Program-made: the position numbers and the translations under genes | Assembly: GCF_017874455.1 (NCBI RefSeq) | Contig: NZ_JAGGLN010000002.1 | Coordinates: 1-64,000 of the forward strand | Origin: Methanobacterium aggregans | Lineage (GTDB): Archaea; Methanobacteriota; Methanobacteria; Methanobacteriales; Methanobacteriaceae | Direction: 5' to 3' | DNA length: 64,000 bases | In this document: piece by piece, positions 53,958 to 63,719 of the stretch | Numbering within the stretch: the stretch's first letter is position 1 | Layout: the number at the start of each line of letters is the position of its first letter | Notes under the pieces: model-generated | Databases searched by the model: none | What the model saw: only the letters and a program-made list of their open reading frames with translations | Told to the model about the DNA's origin: nothing

Positions 53958-54305
53958 CTATTCCATTTGTATAAAATTTTATTTTTCTATAAAAATTATG
54001 GAAAACATGCAGATTTTAAGAGTTAAAACCTGTTTAAACCCACTGAATTCCCTCATTAAACCCCCCAAACTTTTTTTTAAAGTCCTTCAAGAGTTATTTT
54101 TTAAAAAGGATACCTTTAAAATTTATTTCATTTCAAAGGCCATGTTACTTCAAAGGCTGTTCTGAAAAGGTCAAAATATATATTCCTTACTTGAATATTA
54201 TTTAAAAGAGTTCTTTAAAAAAATTTTATTTAAAAGTTTCTCTAAAATCAGTTAATTGATGTGAATCTGATTTTAAAATTTTGATCTCATAGGTTGGTTG
54301 TTTGA
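53958..54305. other. Noncoding gap upstream of the large helicase gene
   Basis: About 350 bases without a gene; A+T-rich, presumably containing the helicase promoter. Confidence 0.55.
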
Positions 54306-57300
54306 ATGGATTTAAGGGGTAATGCAAATATTGAAGCTCAAGTTGGAACACTGCGAAAGAATCTTCTAGATTTAAGTATGAAAAATCAGCTTTTGAACTT
54401 CAGACCCTACACCAGATCCATAAAGGTGGAAGATGAAATACCAACCGAAGTTTACAGCATCCTGGTTTTAAATGAAAAGAAAATGCAGTTTCTTCCAAGG
54501 GCAGAAAAGGATGAAACAAGAGATTCTGAAGCCATTGATCCAAAAAAAGAGGAAAATGGTCAGATATCAGGAAATGCCCCAGATTTTCAGGATGATCCAA
54601 ATAACATGGATAGGAATCATGAAGAGAAATCCATTCTCTGGAAGCTTCCAGAACCCCAGTTAAAGGTGGCAGAAAAACACAGTGACCTTCTTCTTCAGAC
54701 GAATTTAACTGCAGAAGAACTGCAGAAACGTCTCTTCCGCATAGGTCAGCAGTCCAGATCCATGCTTGAAGAACAGGGTTACAACATCCTTTACCTTGCA
54801 ATGGGTTTTCTGGAATGGGTGGAAAGTCCAGATTCTGAAAGTGTTAGGAAAGCACCCCTTGTACTTGTACCTGTAGAACTGGAGCGTAAAAAGGTTAAAG
54901 GTCCTTTCAAGCTCAAATGGACTGGAGAAGAAATAATTACAAACATTTCACTCCAGGAAAAGCTCACAGAACAGAACATTGAACTACCGGATTTTGAAAT
55001 GCCTGCTGAAAAATCTGATCTTTATGACTATTTTAAGGCAGTTAAAAAGGCAATAGGAGTAAATAAGGATTGGAAATTGGTTTATGAGAGTTACCTTGGA
55101 TTTTTCAGCTTCACCAAATTCGTTATGTACAAGGATCTGGATCCTGAAAGCTGGTCTGGAGAGTACCTTGAAGGTAACCCCATAATAAATGCCATATTCG
55201 ATCCATCCGGAGATACATATGATGAGGGGTTCCTTCCAGAGGATGTTGATAAAAAATTACGTTACAAAGATGTTTATCACATAGTTGATGCTGATTCTTC
55301 CCAGATCGCTGTTATAGAAGATGCCAAATCTGGTAGGAACATGGTGGTTGAGGGGCCTCCAGGCACTGGTAAATCTCAGACAATTGTGAATCTCATAGCT
55401 GAATTGATAAGTAATGGAAAGACTGTGCTTTTTGTTAGTGAAAAAATGGCGGCTTTAGAAGTTGTTAAAAGTCGTCTGGACAATATTGGACTGGGGGAGT
55501 TCTGTCTGGAACTTCACAGCCGTAAATCCAAGAAGAAGGATGTTCTGAATGAACTTGAAAGAACACTCTACAAAAGAGTTAAGCCCCAGGTATCCCTTGA
55601 AAATGAGTTTCAAACCATTGAAAGACTCAGATCAGAGTTGAATGGATACAATGAAGTTTTACATGAACCCTTTGGTGAAATTGGACTTTCTCCATTTGAA
55701 CTTTTTGGTATGAAGGAAGAATCCCTGAATTATTTCAGGGAAGCAGGAAGGGAAATGCCCAGGGTTAGATTTCAGTCCCCTGAAAAGTGCAGTTTATCCC
55801 AGTACAATGAAACAGCTGCAACACTTAAAAGTATTGAGGAACTGGTTAAGTTTTTGAAGCCCATATCAGAAAATCCCTGGAAAAACTGTATGCCCTCCAA
55901 TCTCCTCCCATCAGATGAAGATGAAGTGGGATCTCTTCTTAAAAGAACTGAGCTGTCCCTTGAAAACCTTCAATCTGAATTGGAATATCTTTCTCAAGTG
56001 ACTGGACTTGGAAAACCTCAAAACACTAAAAAAATTTCTGAATTCATTTCTTCTGCAGAGCTGCTCTCCAATTCAAAAAAATTATCCATTGATGTTCTCA
56101 CAAACCCTGAGTGGGATGGAGGTAATGGACTTGCCCTTGAGTTAATAAGAAACCTTGAAACATTTAAGGAGTACAGGGAGGAGTTGTCCATGTTCCAAAG
56201 GGACGTGTTAAATATGAACCTTCAACCCCTCCTTAACGAGTACCGTGAAAATTCTTCAAAACTGTTGAGATCCTTTAGGGGAGGATATAAAAAGGCGAAG
56301 GAACATGTATCCTCATTATACATAGGTAAAGTCCCAGAAAAAGATGAAAATGTTATAAATGACCTTGAATCTGTTGTTCAATGTCAAACAGCCCTTCGTA
56401 ATCTGGAGGATCTGGAAGAAACAGGTCAAAAATTGTTTGGAAATTACTGGAAGGGATCGGACAGTGATCCAGAATCCCTGAAACAGTTAATTAAATGGAT
56501 TGTTCCCTTCAGGAAAATGATGGCAACAGGTAAAGCTAGTATTAAAACAGTTGAACTTGTAAGTTCTGGAGTCGATGCTGAAGATACATCCACATCGATA
56601 CAGAGGATACATATGTACTCAGTGGAAATGTTGAAGTACATCCATGAACTGGACAGTTACCTGAAAATCGATTTTAAGTCAATATTTGGTAAAGGTCTTG
56701 AAAATACATCATTTAATGAAATAACGGCCCAGATCAAAGGTTACATTGCCGGACTCTCATCACTGCAAAAATGGTCCCAGTTCCTTGAAATTTTAAGGGA
56801 AAGACCTAACACAATGGTCGATCCCCTGATTGAGTTGGTAACCCATGATGAAATTGAAACAGAAGATCTCATACCCTGTTTCAGGGGAAATCTTGCAGAT
56901 GAACTTCTGAGATCTGTTTTCAATACAAATCCCCTTCTCTCAGGATTTATAAGTGAACTTCATGAGGGTAAAATAGAAAGATTCAGTGACATGGACAGAG
57001 AAATCATCTCCCTCAACAGGAAGAGGATCTCTTCCAAGCTTTCAATGGAGAAGCCAAGTTTGAATGGTGCACCTTCAAGAAACTCTGAATTGGGAATCCT
57101 TTTAAGTGAATTCAACAGAAAAAGAGGACATATGCCCATAAGACAGCTTTTATCCAATACCTGTGGTCTGGTTCAGAAGATCAAACCCTGCTTTATGATG
57201 AGCCCACTTTCAGTGGCCCAGTTTCTGGATCCACAAAACTCCAAGAACGTCCGCTTCGATGTGGTTGTCTTTGATGAGGCGAGCCAGGTTAAGCCTGAAG

Positions 57301-59543
57301 ATGCACTTGGAGCATTTTTAAGAGGTAATCAGGCTGTTGTGATGGGTGACACCCGCCAGCTGCCACCAACTTCATTTTTCGATACAATGGCAGATGCAGA
57401 TGATATTGATGACTATGAACTTTCATCCATATCAGATATGGAGAGCATACTTCATCTCTGCAAAAGGAGCTTCCCAACTAAAATGCTGCACTGGCACTAT
57501 CGCAGCCGGCATGAATCACTCATAGCACTTTCAAATCAGGAGTTCTACAACAACGAACTCCTTATATACCCATCACCCTGCCATGATACAAATAATATGG
57601 GTTTGAAGTTTCAATATCTTCCTGAAACAGTTTATGATAGGGGTAGAAGTTCTGCAAATCGTATGGAAGCTAAAAAAGTGGTTGAAGCTGCAATGGAACA
57701 TTACAGAAAATTTGGATCCTCCAAGAGTCTGGGTATCGGTACCTTCAACATCAAACAGCAGCAGGCCATACAGGAAGAGCTGGAGTTGCAGCTTAAAATG
57801 AATTCAGAACTTGAAGGGTTCTTCACAAGTAGTCGTGATGAAGCATTCTTCATCAAGAACCTTGAAACGATTCAGGGGGATGAGAGAGACGTTATATTCG
57901 TGAGTGTTGGTTACGGCAAGGATCAAAATGGCCGTTTAAATCTTAACTTTGGACCTTTGAATCGTGACGGTGGAGAAAGACGTTTGAACGTTCTCATAAC
58001 CCGGGCAAGGGAGCGATGCGTTGTTTTTTCAAATTTTAAGGCCCGTGATATAGATATAACTTCAAATTCTGCCTTTGGAGTCCGGGCTCTAAAGTCATTT
58101 CTTGAGTACGCAGAAACAGGAAATCTTGAAAGTGTCAGGGCTCCAGGGGAGGATACAGAATCGCCATTTGAAGATTCTGTGTACAGATTCCTTAGAGAAA
58201 ATGGGTATGAAATTCATAAACAAGTGGGATGTGCAGGTTTCAGAATAGACCTTGCAGTGGTTAATCCTCACTCTTTAGGGATGTACCTTCTTGGAATTGA
58301 ATGTGATGGGGCAAGCTACCACAGCTCACACGTTGCCAGGGACAGGGACAGACTCCGCCAGCAGATACTTGAAGGGCTTGGATGGAACATATACAGGATC
58401 TGGTCAACCGACTGGTACAGAAACCGTGCTGACGCCCAGAGAAGGTTACTCGAAACCGTAGATGAAGCTTCAAAAGTTGCATCATCCCCTAAAAACTTAC
58501 AAGAAGAAGTTGAAGCTGAGAATGGAAGAAATACCTCTGAAATAATTGAAACACGAATTGAAAATAGAACTGAAAATAGAACTGAAACTCCTCTGGAAGT
58601 TGAAAGAGAAACCATGAAGGTTGAAGTTCCATACAATCTAGACACGGAAATATCCTCAAGTAGGGATCATCCATCTGAACGTGCTGAAAATGGCAACAAA
58701 GACCACCTTAATATTGATGATGTAACTCCAAGTTCTGTTAACAGTTCATCTACCCATGATAGTTCTATTGATAACTCTTCAGTTAACAGTTCCATAAACA
58801 GGTATCCATTTAAAGATTCTATAAGCTTTATCACTGTTAATGAACCTGATTTTAATGAACATGATGTTGTTAATGATTTTAAAATGAAAAAAGTGGATGG
58901 TTCCCATATTGGGGGTCTTGATGATGGTTCCATTGTTAATCAATCTGATCTTTCAGAATCTTATGGTACTTCGGAATCTCCAGAAGATTCTGTAGTTGAT
59001 TATGATGTTTGTTCCTCACTCTGCATCCCTGTAACTGGTGAACTACATGAAAAACATCCATCTGAACTTGCAAAAGCCGTGGTGCAGATCGTGAACCTTG
59101 AGGGTCCTGTGCATTTCAGTGAAGTTGTGAGGAGAATAAGGGTTGCTTGGGGCCTTAAAAAGGCAGGTAAAAGGATCCAGGATGCTGTGCTGAGTGCAGT
59201 GGTTTATGCCAAGCAGAATGGTGAAATAACATCCAAAGGCGATTTCCTATTCTACAACGGAGTTACCGGAGGTAATGTAAAGGTGCGCAGGCGTTGTGGA
59301 GATCCTCCAGCCAGGATTGACCTGATATGTGATGATGAGATTGCAGAAGCAGTTAGAATAGTGATAATTCGTCAGTTTGCAACTCCCAAGGACGAGATTG
59401 TCAAGCAAACCTCCAGAATTCTTGGATTTAAGGCAACCCGTGGATCAACTGCATCAAGGATCGGGAAGGTTGTGAACTGGCTTCTTGAAACTGGTGAGCT
59501 TGAAATCTTACCAAATGGTATGATAAACTTTCCAAGACAGTGA
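54306..59543 (+). CDS. Large DUF4011 SF1 helicase with C-terminal nuclease and DUF3320
   Basis: A 1745-residue protein. Residues 1-300 are a DUF4011-like region (LRKNLLDLSMKNQLLNFRPY). The helicase has Walker A GPPGTGKSQT near 349 and DEASQV near 989, with a long helical insertion between; the C-terminal helicase core ends near 1230 (LNVLITRARERCVVFSN). A MTES_1575/Vsr-like endonuclease follows (about 1284-1395; SPFEDSVYRFL, GFRIDLAV, GIECDGASYHSS). A Ser/Asn-rich low-complexity linker (about 1400-1550) leads to DUF3320 (about 1580-1640), and a further helical domain closes the protein. It probably unwinds and cuts DNA, perhaps in defence. No partner gene is adjacent. Confidence 0.88.
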   Translation: MDLRGNANIEAQVGTLRKNLLDLSMKNQLLNFRPYTRSIKVEDEIPTEVYSILVLNEKKMQFLPRAEKDETRDSEAIDPKKEENGQISGNAPDFQDDPNNMDRNHEEKSILWKLPEPQLKVAEKHSDLLLQTNLTAEELQKRLFRIGQQSRSMLEEQGYNILYLAMGFLEWVESPDSESVRKAPLVLVPVELERKKVKGPFKLKWTGEEIITNISLQEKLTEQNIELPDFEMPAEKSDLYDYFKAVKKAIGVNKDWKLVYESYLGFFSFTKFVMYKDLDPESWSGEYLEGNPIINAIFDPSGDTYDEGFLPEDVDKKLRYKDVYHIVDADSSQIAVIEDAKSGRNMVVEGPPGTGKSQTIVNLIAELISNGKTVLFVSEKMAALEVVKSRLDNIGLGEFCLELHSRKSKKKDVLNELERTLYKRVKPQVSLENEFQTIERLRSELNGYNEVLHEPFGEIGLSPFELFGMKEESLNYFREAGREMPRVRFQSPEKCSLSQYNETAATLKSIEELVKFLKPISENPWKNCMPSNLLPSDEDEVGSLLKRTELSLENLQSELEYLSQVTGLGKPQNTKKISEFISSAELLSNSKKLSIDVLTNPEWDGGNGLALELIRNLETFKEYREELSMFQRDVLNMNLQPLLNEYRENSSKLLRSFRGGYKKAKEHVSSLYIGKVPEKDENVINDLESVVQCQTALRNLEDLEETGQKLFGNYWKGSDSDPESLKQLIKWIVPFRKMMATGKASIKTVELVSSGVDAEDTSTSIQRIHMYSVEMLKYIHELDSYLKIDFKSIFGKGLENTSFNEITAQIKGYIAGLSSLQKWSQFLEILRERPNTMVDPLIELVTHDEIETEDLIPCFRGNLADELLRSVFNTNPLLSGFISELHEGKIERFSDMDREIISLNRKRISSKLSMEKPSLNGAPSRNSELGILLSEFNRKRGHMPIRQLLSNTCGLVQKIKPCFMMSPLSVAQFLDPQNSKNVRFDVVVFDEASQVKPEDALGAFLRGNQAVVMGDTRQLPPTSFFDTMADADDIDDYELSSISDMESILHLCKRSFPTKMLHWHYRSRHESLIALSNQEFYNNELLIYPSPCHDTNNMGLKFQYLPETVYDRGRSSANRMEAKKVVEAAMEHYRKFGSSKSLGIGTFNIKQQQAIQEELELQLKMNSELEGFFTSSRDEAFFIKNLETIQGDERDVIFVSVGYGKDQNGRLNLNFGPLNRDGGERRLNVLITRARERCVVFSNFKARDIDITSNSAFGVRALKSFLEYAETGNLESVRAPGEDTESPFEDSVYRFLRENGYEIHKQVGCAGFRIDLAVVNPHSLGMYLLGIECDGASYHSSHVARDRDRLRQQILEGLGWNIYRIWSTDWYRNRADAQRRLLETVDEASKVASSPKNLQEEVEAENGRNTSEIIETRIENRTENRTETPLEVERETMKVEVPYNLDTEISSSRDHPSERAENGNKDHLNIDDVTPSSVNSSSTHDSSIDNSSVNSSINRYPFKDSISFITVNEPDFNEHDVVNDFKMKKVDGSHIGGLDDGSIVNQSDLSESYGTSESPEDSVVDYDVCSSLCIPVTGELHEKHPSELAKAVVQIVNLEGPVHFSEVVRRIRVAWGLKKAGKRIQDAVLSAVVYAKQNGEITSKGDFLFYNGVTGGNVKVRRRCGDPPARIDLICDDEIAEAVRIVIIRQFATPKDEIVKQTSRILGFKATRGSTASRIGKVVNWLLETGELEILPNGMINFPRQ

Positions 59544-59888
59544 AACTCTTAAATAATGAGCTTGAAAACGTGAATATGAAGGGAGTTCAATTTTCTATCA
59601 ATAGTACTGAATCGTGCCATGGAAATATTAATTTGTATAATGTAAATTCTAAAAAAAATATTCCTAAAAGAATTTAATCCATGAAAACCAAGATCAATTA
59701 AAAAAAAAGATCCACTTTAAGGATGCTCAATTTTTTAGGTTAAATTCAATTTTAAGATGCATAATAAAGAGTTAATATAACAAATTTTTAATAAGAAGTT
59801 ATTTTAACAATTTCTTTAATAAAAATACTCATTTAAAAGAGTTATCAATAGATTAGATGAATTGATAAATCTAATCCAGGAGAACAAC
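59544..59888. other. 345-base noncoding gap
   Basis: A+T-rich with no gene; separates the helicase from the archaeosine gene. Confidence 0.6.
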
Positions 59889-60800
59889 ATGAAGATACCG
59901 TGCATAACAGAAGAATCACTTTACAGACCTGAAGCCCGCAGGTGGAGAGAGAGAATGAGTTTACTGGAACCTCTGGGTGATGTAGTGGTTGTGTTACCAT
60001 GCAGTATGCGTAAACCTTACTCACAGTCCAAATCCCACTCCATTTTCATGAAGGCAACCAAAGGTTATCAAGAAGCAATTTTAACCTCCCCTTTTGGTGT
60101 TTGTCCCAGGGAGATGGAAAGAACATATCCAATACAAGCCTACGACACCTCAACAACAGGTGACTGGTCCCATGAGGAAATAAAAGTCACAGGTGAATGT
60201 TTGAAAGATTACATTGGAGATAAAGAGGTCATAGCCCATGTTTCAGGTGGTTACAGAGAAGTTTGTGAGGAATATCTGCCTGATGCCATTTACACATGCG
60301 AGGACGGCAGGCCAACATCCTGGGAATCCATGGACAAACTCAAAAACGCTTTAAAAGGTTACAATAAAGTTTCTTGGAAGGAAAGAAGGCTCCACGCTTT
60401 AAGATCCATTGCAAGATACCAGTTCAACACCCCTGATGCAGACGCATTGATACCAGATGGATCTAAAGTAGTTGGAAGGTTCAGCAAACGTATCCTTCAG
60501 AACAAGGAACAAATTGCAACTTTACTCTTTGATAATGGATTTTACTCTCTCAACCTTCGTGGTGGCGAAATTTTGAGAGATGTTGGGGTTAAATGGGTTG
60601 AAATAGATTTTGATCTTAAAACCAGCACAGTATTTGCACCGGGAGTTCTTGATGCAGATCCCGGTATAGTCCCAAAGGATGAAGTTGTGGTTTTAAGGAA
60701 AGGGGAAGTTATGGGTGTTGGTAAAGCTGTTTTAAATGGTGGAGAGATGAAGAGATCTGGAAACGGTGTTGCAGTGAAGCTTAGACACAGAAAAAAGTGA
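59889..60800 (+). CDS. arcS: Archaeosine synthase core protein (DUF5591 plus PUA)
   Basis: A protein of about 303 residues. The PCSxxKPYxxSxSH signature is present (PCSMRKPYSQSKSH); its lysine is the catalytic residue that attacks preQ0-tRNA with lysine in archaeosine synthase. The C-terminal part (about residues 190-300) is a PUA-like RNA-binding domain. The N-terminal TGT-like domain of full-length ArcS is absent, so this is the short form or half of a split enzyme. The start was set after CCAGGAG. It modifies position 15 of tRNA. Confidence 0.8.
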   Translation: MKIPCITEESLYRPEARRWRERMSLLEPLGDVVVVLPCSMRKPYSQSKSHSIFMKATKGYQEAILTSPFGVCPREMERTYPIQAYDTSTTGDWSHEEIKVTGECLKDYIGDKEVIAHVSGGYREVCEEYLPDAIYTCEDGRPTSWESMDKLKNALKGYNKVSWKERRLHALRSIARYQFNTPDADALIPDGSKVVGRFSKRILQNKEQIATLLFDNGFYSLNLRGGEILRDVGVKWVEIDFDLKTSTVFAPGVLDADPGIVPKDEVVVLRKGEVMGVGKAVLNGGEMKRSGNGVAVKLRHRKK

Positions 60801-60986
60801 ACCCCCAACCAACCTTAAACACAAACATAATAAAAGTATAAATACCATGAACAGATCATAGAAAACTACATCTATTTGATGTTGATAAACATCATAAAAT
60901 AGGCCATTAAGATTAAAATAAGATATTTTATAAAATTTAATGGAATAAAGGCAATAAAACACTTTTAAAAATTTTTGAGGGATAAT

Positions 60987-61277
60987 ATGAGTGAAGAATT
61001 AGTTGCAAAAATAAGAGAAGCACTTTCAAGTGTTGCAGATCCTCACATGGGTATCAGTATAGTTGAAATGGGAATAGTTGGAGACATTGAAGTCAACGAA
61101 GCAGAAAAAACCGCTAAAATCGTTATAAAACCAACAAACCCCGGATGCATGAGTGCAGCAAACATAGCAATGCAGGCAAGGATAAACGCTGAAAAACTCG
61201 ATGAAATCGACAAAGCAGAGATCGTTGTTGAGGGACACATGATGGCAGATGCAATCTGCGACATGGTAAACAAATAA
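60987..61277 (+). CDS. MIP18/DUF59-family iron-sulfur assembly protein
   Basis: A 96-residue protein. VADPHMGISIVEMGIVGDIEV and TNPGCMSAANIAMQ match the MIP18 family, with the conserved cysteine in NPGCM. The usual role is Fe-S cluster transfer. The start was set at MSEELV after GAGGG; a TTG upstream is open but improbable. It is followed by the adenylate kinase gene with a 1-bp gap, so the two are translated from one mRNA. Confidence 0.88.
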   Translation: MSEELVAKIREALSSVADPHMGISIVEMGIVGDIEVNEAEKTAKIVIKPTNPGCMSAANIAMQARINAEKLDEIDKAEIVVEGHMMADAICDMVNK

Positions 61278-61278
61278 T

Positions 61279-61824
61279 ATGGTTCAATGGAACATCGCCG
61301 CTGTAGTGGGTGTTCCAGGAGTGGGTAAAACTTCACTCTGCAGGGAAGCTGCAGAACTAGTTGGAAGCACCCATGTAAACTACGGCGACCTTATGCTAGA
61401 AATAGCTAGGCTTGAGGGCCTTGCAGAAACAGATTCTGAGATGTTCAGTCTTGATCTGGACATCCAACACAGGATCTGGAGGACTGCAGCTTTAAGGGCC
61501 AGTTCCATGAGTAACATCATTCTTGACCTTCATGGAATTGATAAATCCTCAATAGGTTACATAACCTCTTTTCCAGTTGAAATCATATCACCTGACATTG
61601 TTGTGATAGTTGAATCTTCATACGAGAACGTGATAAAACGAAGATATGCAGATTCCTCTAAAAAACGTGTTTTAGAAGATTCTAAAAGTTTGTATGAACA
61701 CATGAATCTTTTAAGATCATCTGTTGCAGTATTTTCTGTTTTTTCAGGATTTACATTTACAGTGGTTGATAACAACAACTTCAAGGAGTGTCTTGAACAA
61801 ATCGTTGCTGTTCTGAAGAGATAA
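61279..61824 (+). CDS. adkA: Archaeal adenylate kinase AdkA
   Basis: A 181-residue P-loop kinase with GVPGVGKTS at residues 11-19. The archaeal type of adenylate kinase, unrelated in detail to bacterial Adk, has YGDLMLEIARLEGL and the LIDHGIDKSS-type lid region (DLHGIDKSS). It converts ATP and AMP to two ADP. The ATG is directly after the MIP18-type stop codon, with no separate strong ribosome site, so translational coupling is likely. Length and motif spacing match the family. Confidence 0.88.
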   Translation: MVQWNIAAVVGVPGVGKTSLCREAAELVGSTHVNYGDLMLEIARLEGLAETDSEMFSLDLDIQHRIWRTAALRASSMSNIILDLHGIDKSSIGYITSFPVEIISPDIVVIVESSYENVIKRRYADSSKKRVLEDSKSLYEHMNLLRSSVAVFSVFSGFTFTVVDNNNFKECLEQIVAVLKR

Positions 61825-61960
61825 TTCCATAAATTTGTAATATATGCCATGAAATGCTTAATACATTCTTTAGAATGAGTGCATTAATAGAAAGAGTTAT
61901 ATATGATGAAGGCTAAATCTTGAATCTACCCTTACGTCTTCTAAATTTTAATTCACGAAG

Positions 61961-61991
61961 GATTAATATTTGAATACAGTTAAGGATATGG
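61961..61991 (+). promoter_or_regulatory. Probable promoter of tRNA-Ile
   Basis: TTAATATT at 61963-61970 lies about 25-29 bp before the tRNA 5' end, the distance expected for an archaeal TATA box. Confidence 0.45.
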
Positions 61992-62064
61992 GGGCCCGTG
62001 GCTCAGGCGGTAGAGCGCACGGCTGATAACCGTGAGGCCCTGGGTTCGAATCCCAGCGGGCCCA
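61992..62064 (+). tRNA. tRNA-Ile (anticodon GAT)
   Basis: A complete cloverleaf of 73 nt: acceptor GGGCCCG/CGGGCCC, D-arm GCTC-loop-GAGC, anticodon stem CACGG/CCGTG with loop CTGATAA, 5-nt variable loop AGGCC, and T-arm CTGGG-TTCGAAT-CCCAG. The anticodon GAT is at 62025-62027. Discriminator A at 62064; no CCA is encoded. No integration signature is seen next to it. Confidence 0.97.
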
Positions 62065-62650
62065 TTTCCTTTTATAAATCATTCTAATTTTAAAGTAATA
62101 GTTTAAATTTCTAAAAATTAAATTTGATCGAATTTTACTCAACTACATTTTTACATCATATTAAACCTGCCATATAAATAAACCTAATTTTTAGCCCAGT
62201 ACCTGATGTAACAATTTGATATCCATCTTTACCTCTTGAGGTTGCACATCATTTTCCACGATAGTTAGGCAAAAGATGAAAGGCTAAAAAAATGAATTTA
62301 AGGCTTAAAACTCTTAAAAAAGATTTTTAAATATTTAGAATTAGGATCAAAAATGTTGATTTTCTGTGTTTTTATCATACAAATTAAAATTTCAAAAAAT
62401 TTATATTTGGTCGCAGCAAATAGTAAACTGGAGCAATGGTAAAGTCTAGGTAAACATTAATTACCTCATTTTTTACCTTCTTTTTTATTATTTTATCCTG
62501 AAATACTTTAAACTATCCAAAAAAGATAAATTTTATTTTAAAAAAAGTATTTAAAGTATTGAATAAGGGTTTATCTAAAAAAAAATCATCAGTTCACTGT
62601 TTTTATCTGAATCATCATTCAATTCATTTATTCACACAAAAAAAGGAAAT
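62065..62650. other. 586-base noncoding gap
   Basis: A+T-rich with no supportable gene or RNA, between tRNA-Ile and the 3' end of trpD. Confidence 0.55.
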
Positions 62651-63700
62651 TTAAAGGGAATTACTTGCCCTGATAAACTCTTCAAGCTTCTGGGATGCTG
62701 CTCCAGATTCAACTACTTCTTCTGCCATTTTAAAGCCTTCCTTAAGAGTTTCAACCTGCCCACTTATGAACAAAATTGCAGCGGAGTTTGCAAGACACAT
62801 ATCAAGCCTTGCCCTGTCCTTTTCATCACCCCTTTTACCTACCAGAACATCCCTAACAACATCCAGGTTTCCTTCAAGGGTTTCAGGAGCTTTTATATAT
62901 TCTGGATCAGCCCTTTCAATTCCAAAATCCTCAGGATAAATATCAAATACCTTTATTTTTCCTTCATCCAGTAATGCAACCTTTGTTTTTCCTATGGTTG
63001 ATATTTCATCCATTGCAGGTTCATCCCTGTCATCAAATCCATGGACAACCATTGCCCTCTTGAGTCCAAGGTTTTTCAGAACCTCTGCAACAACCTCAAC
63101 GTATTCAGGGTCAAAAACTCCAAGTAGCTGGACATCTGCTTTTGCAGGGGATGTTAAAGGCCCAATTATGTTAAAGACAGTTCTTATTCCAAGTTCCTTC
63201 CTCACGGGCATAACATGTTTCATTGCAGGGTGGAAGTTAGGTGCAAACATGAACCCTATGCCTGCATCCTCAAGGCAATGCTCAACTCCCCTTGCACCGC
63301 AGTTTATGTTCACGCCGAGTGCCTCCAGAACATCTGCACCACCACATTTACTGGTTATGCTGCGGTTTCCATGTTTTGCAATGGCAACACCACATGCTGC
63401 TGCTATTAAAGATGCTGCCGTGCTTACGTTGAAGGTTTTAAATCTGTCCCCACCTGTACCACACGTGTCAACGAGTGGAATATCCATATCTGGGTTCACA
63501 TTTATGCATGCGTCCCTCATTGCCCTTGAAAATCCTGTTATTTCAGGGGCTGATTCTCTCTTAACTGCAAGTCCAGTGAGAATAGCGGCTATGTGCACAT
63601 TACTTGCCCTGCCACTTATCATCTCACTCATGCAATTGTAAGCCTCTTCTTCACTTAGATCCTTCCTGGAAGCCACTTTTTTCAGGTAATCTACCATCAT
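62651..63700 (-). CDS. trpD: Anthranilate phosphoribosyltransferase
   Basis: A 349-residue enzyme of tryptophan synthesis, joining anthranilate to PRPP. The GTGGDRFKTFNVSTAASLIAA block (PRPP-binding GTGGD), KHGNRSITSKCGGADVLE and the FAPNFHPAMKHVMPVRKELG region are all present. The start was set at the ATG 9 nt after AGGGAG, giving the usual length of about 350; a frame to 63742 would overlap trpA. It follows trpA on the same strand, as in the trpEGCFBAD order known in this group. Confidence 0.95.
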   Translation of the reverse strand: MMVDYLKKVASRKDLSEEEAYNCMSEMISGRASNVHIAAILTGLAVKRESAPEITGFSRAMRDACINVNPDMDIPLVDTCGTGGDRFKTFNVSTAASLIAAACGVAIAKHGNRSITSKCGGADVLEALGVNINCGARGVEHCLEDAGIGFMFAPNFHPAMKHVMPVRKELGIRTVFNIIGPLTSPAKADVQLLGVFDPEYVEVVAEVLKNLGLKRAMVVHGFDDRDEPAMDEISTIGKTKVALLDEGKIKVFDIYPEDFGIERADPEYIKAPETLEGNLDVVRDVLVGKRGDEKDRARLDMCLANSAAILFISGQVETLKEGFKMAEEVVESGAASQKLEEFIRASNSL

Positions 63701-63719
63701 CTCTGTCATCTCCCTGGAT

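Noticed and set aside
61992..62064. tRNA-Ile as an integration site for a mobile element
   Set aside because: No repeated tRNA 3' end was found downstream and no integrase gene is in the window.
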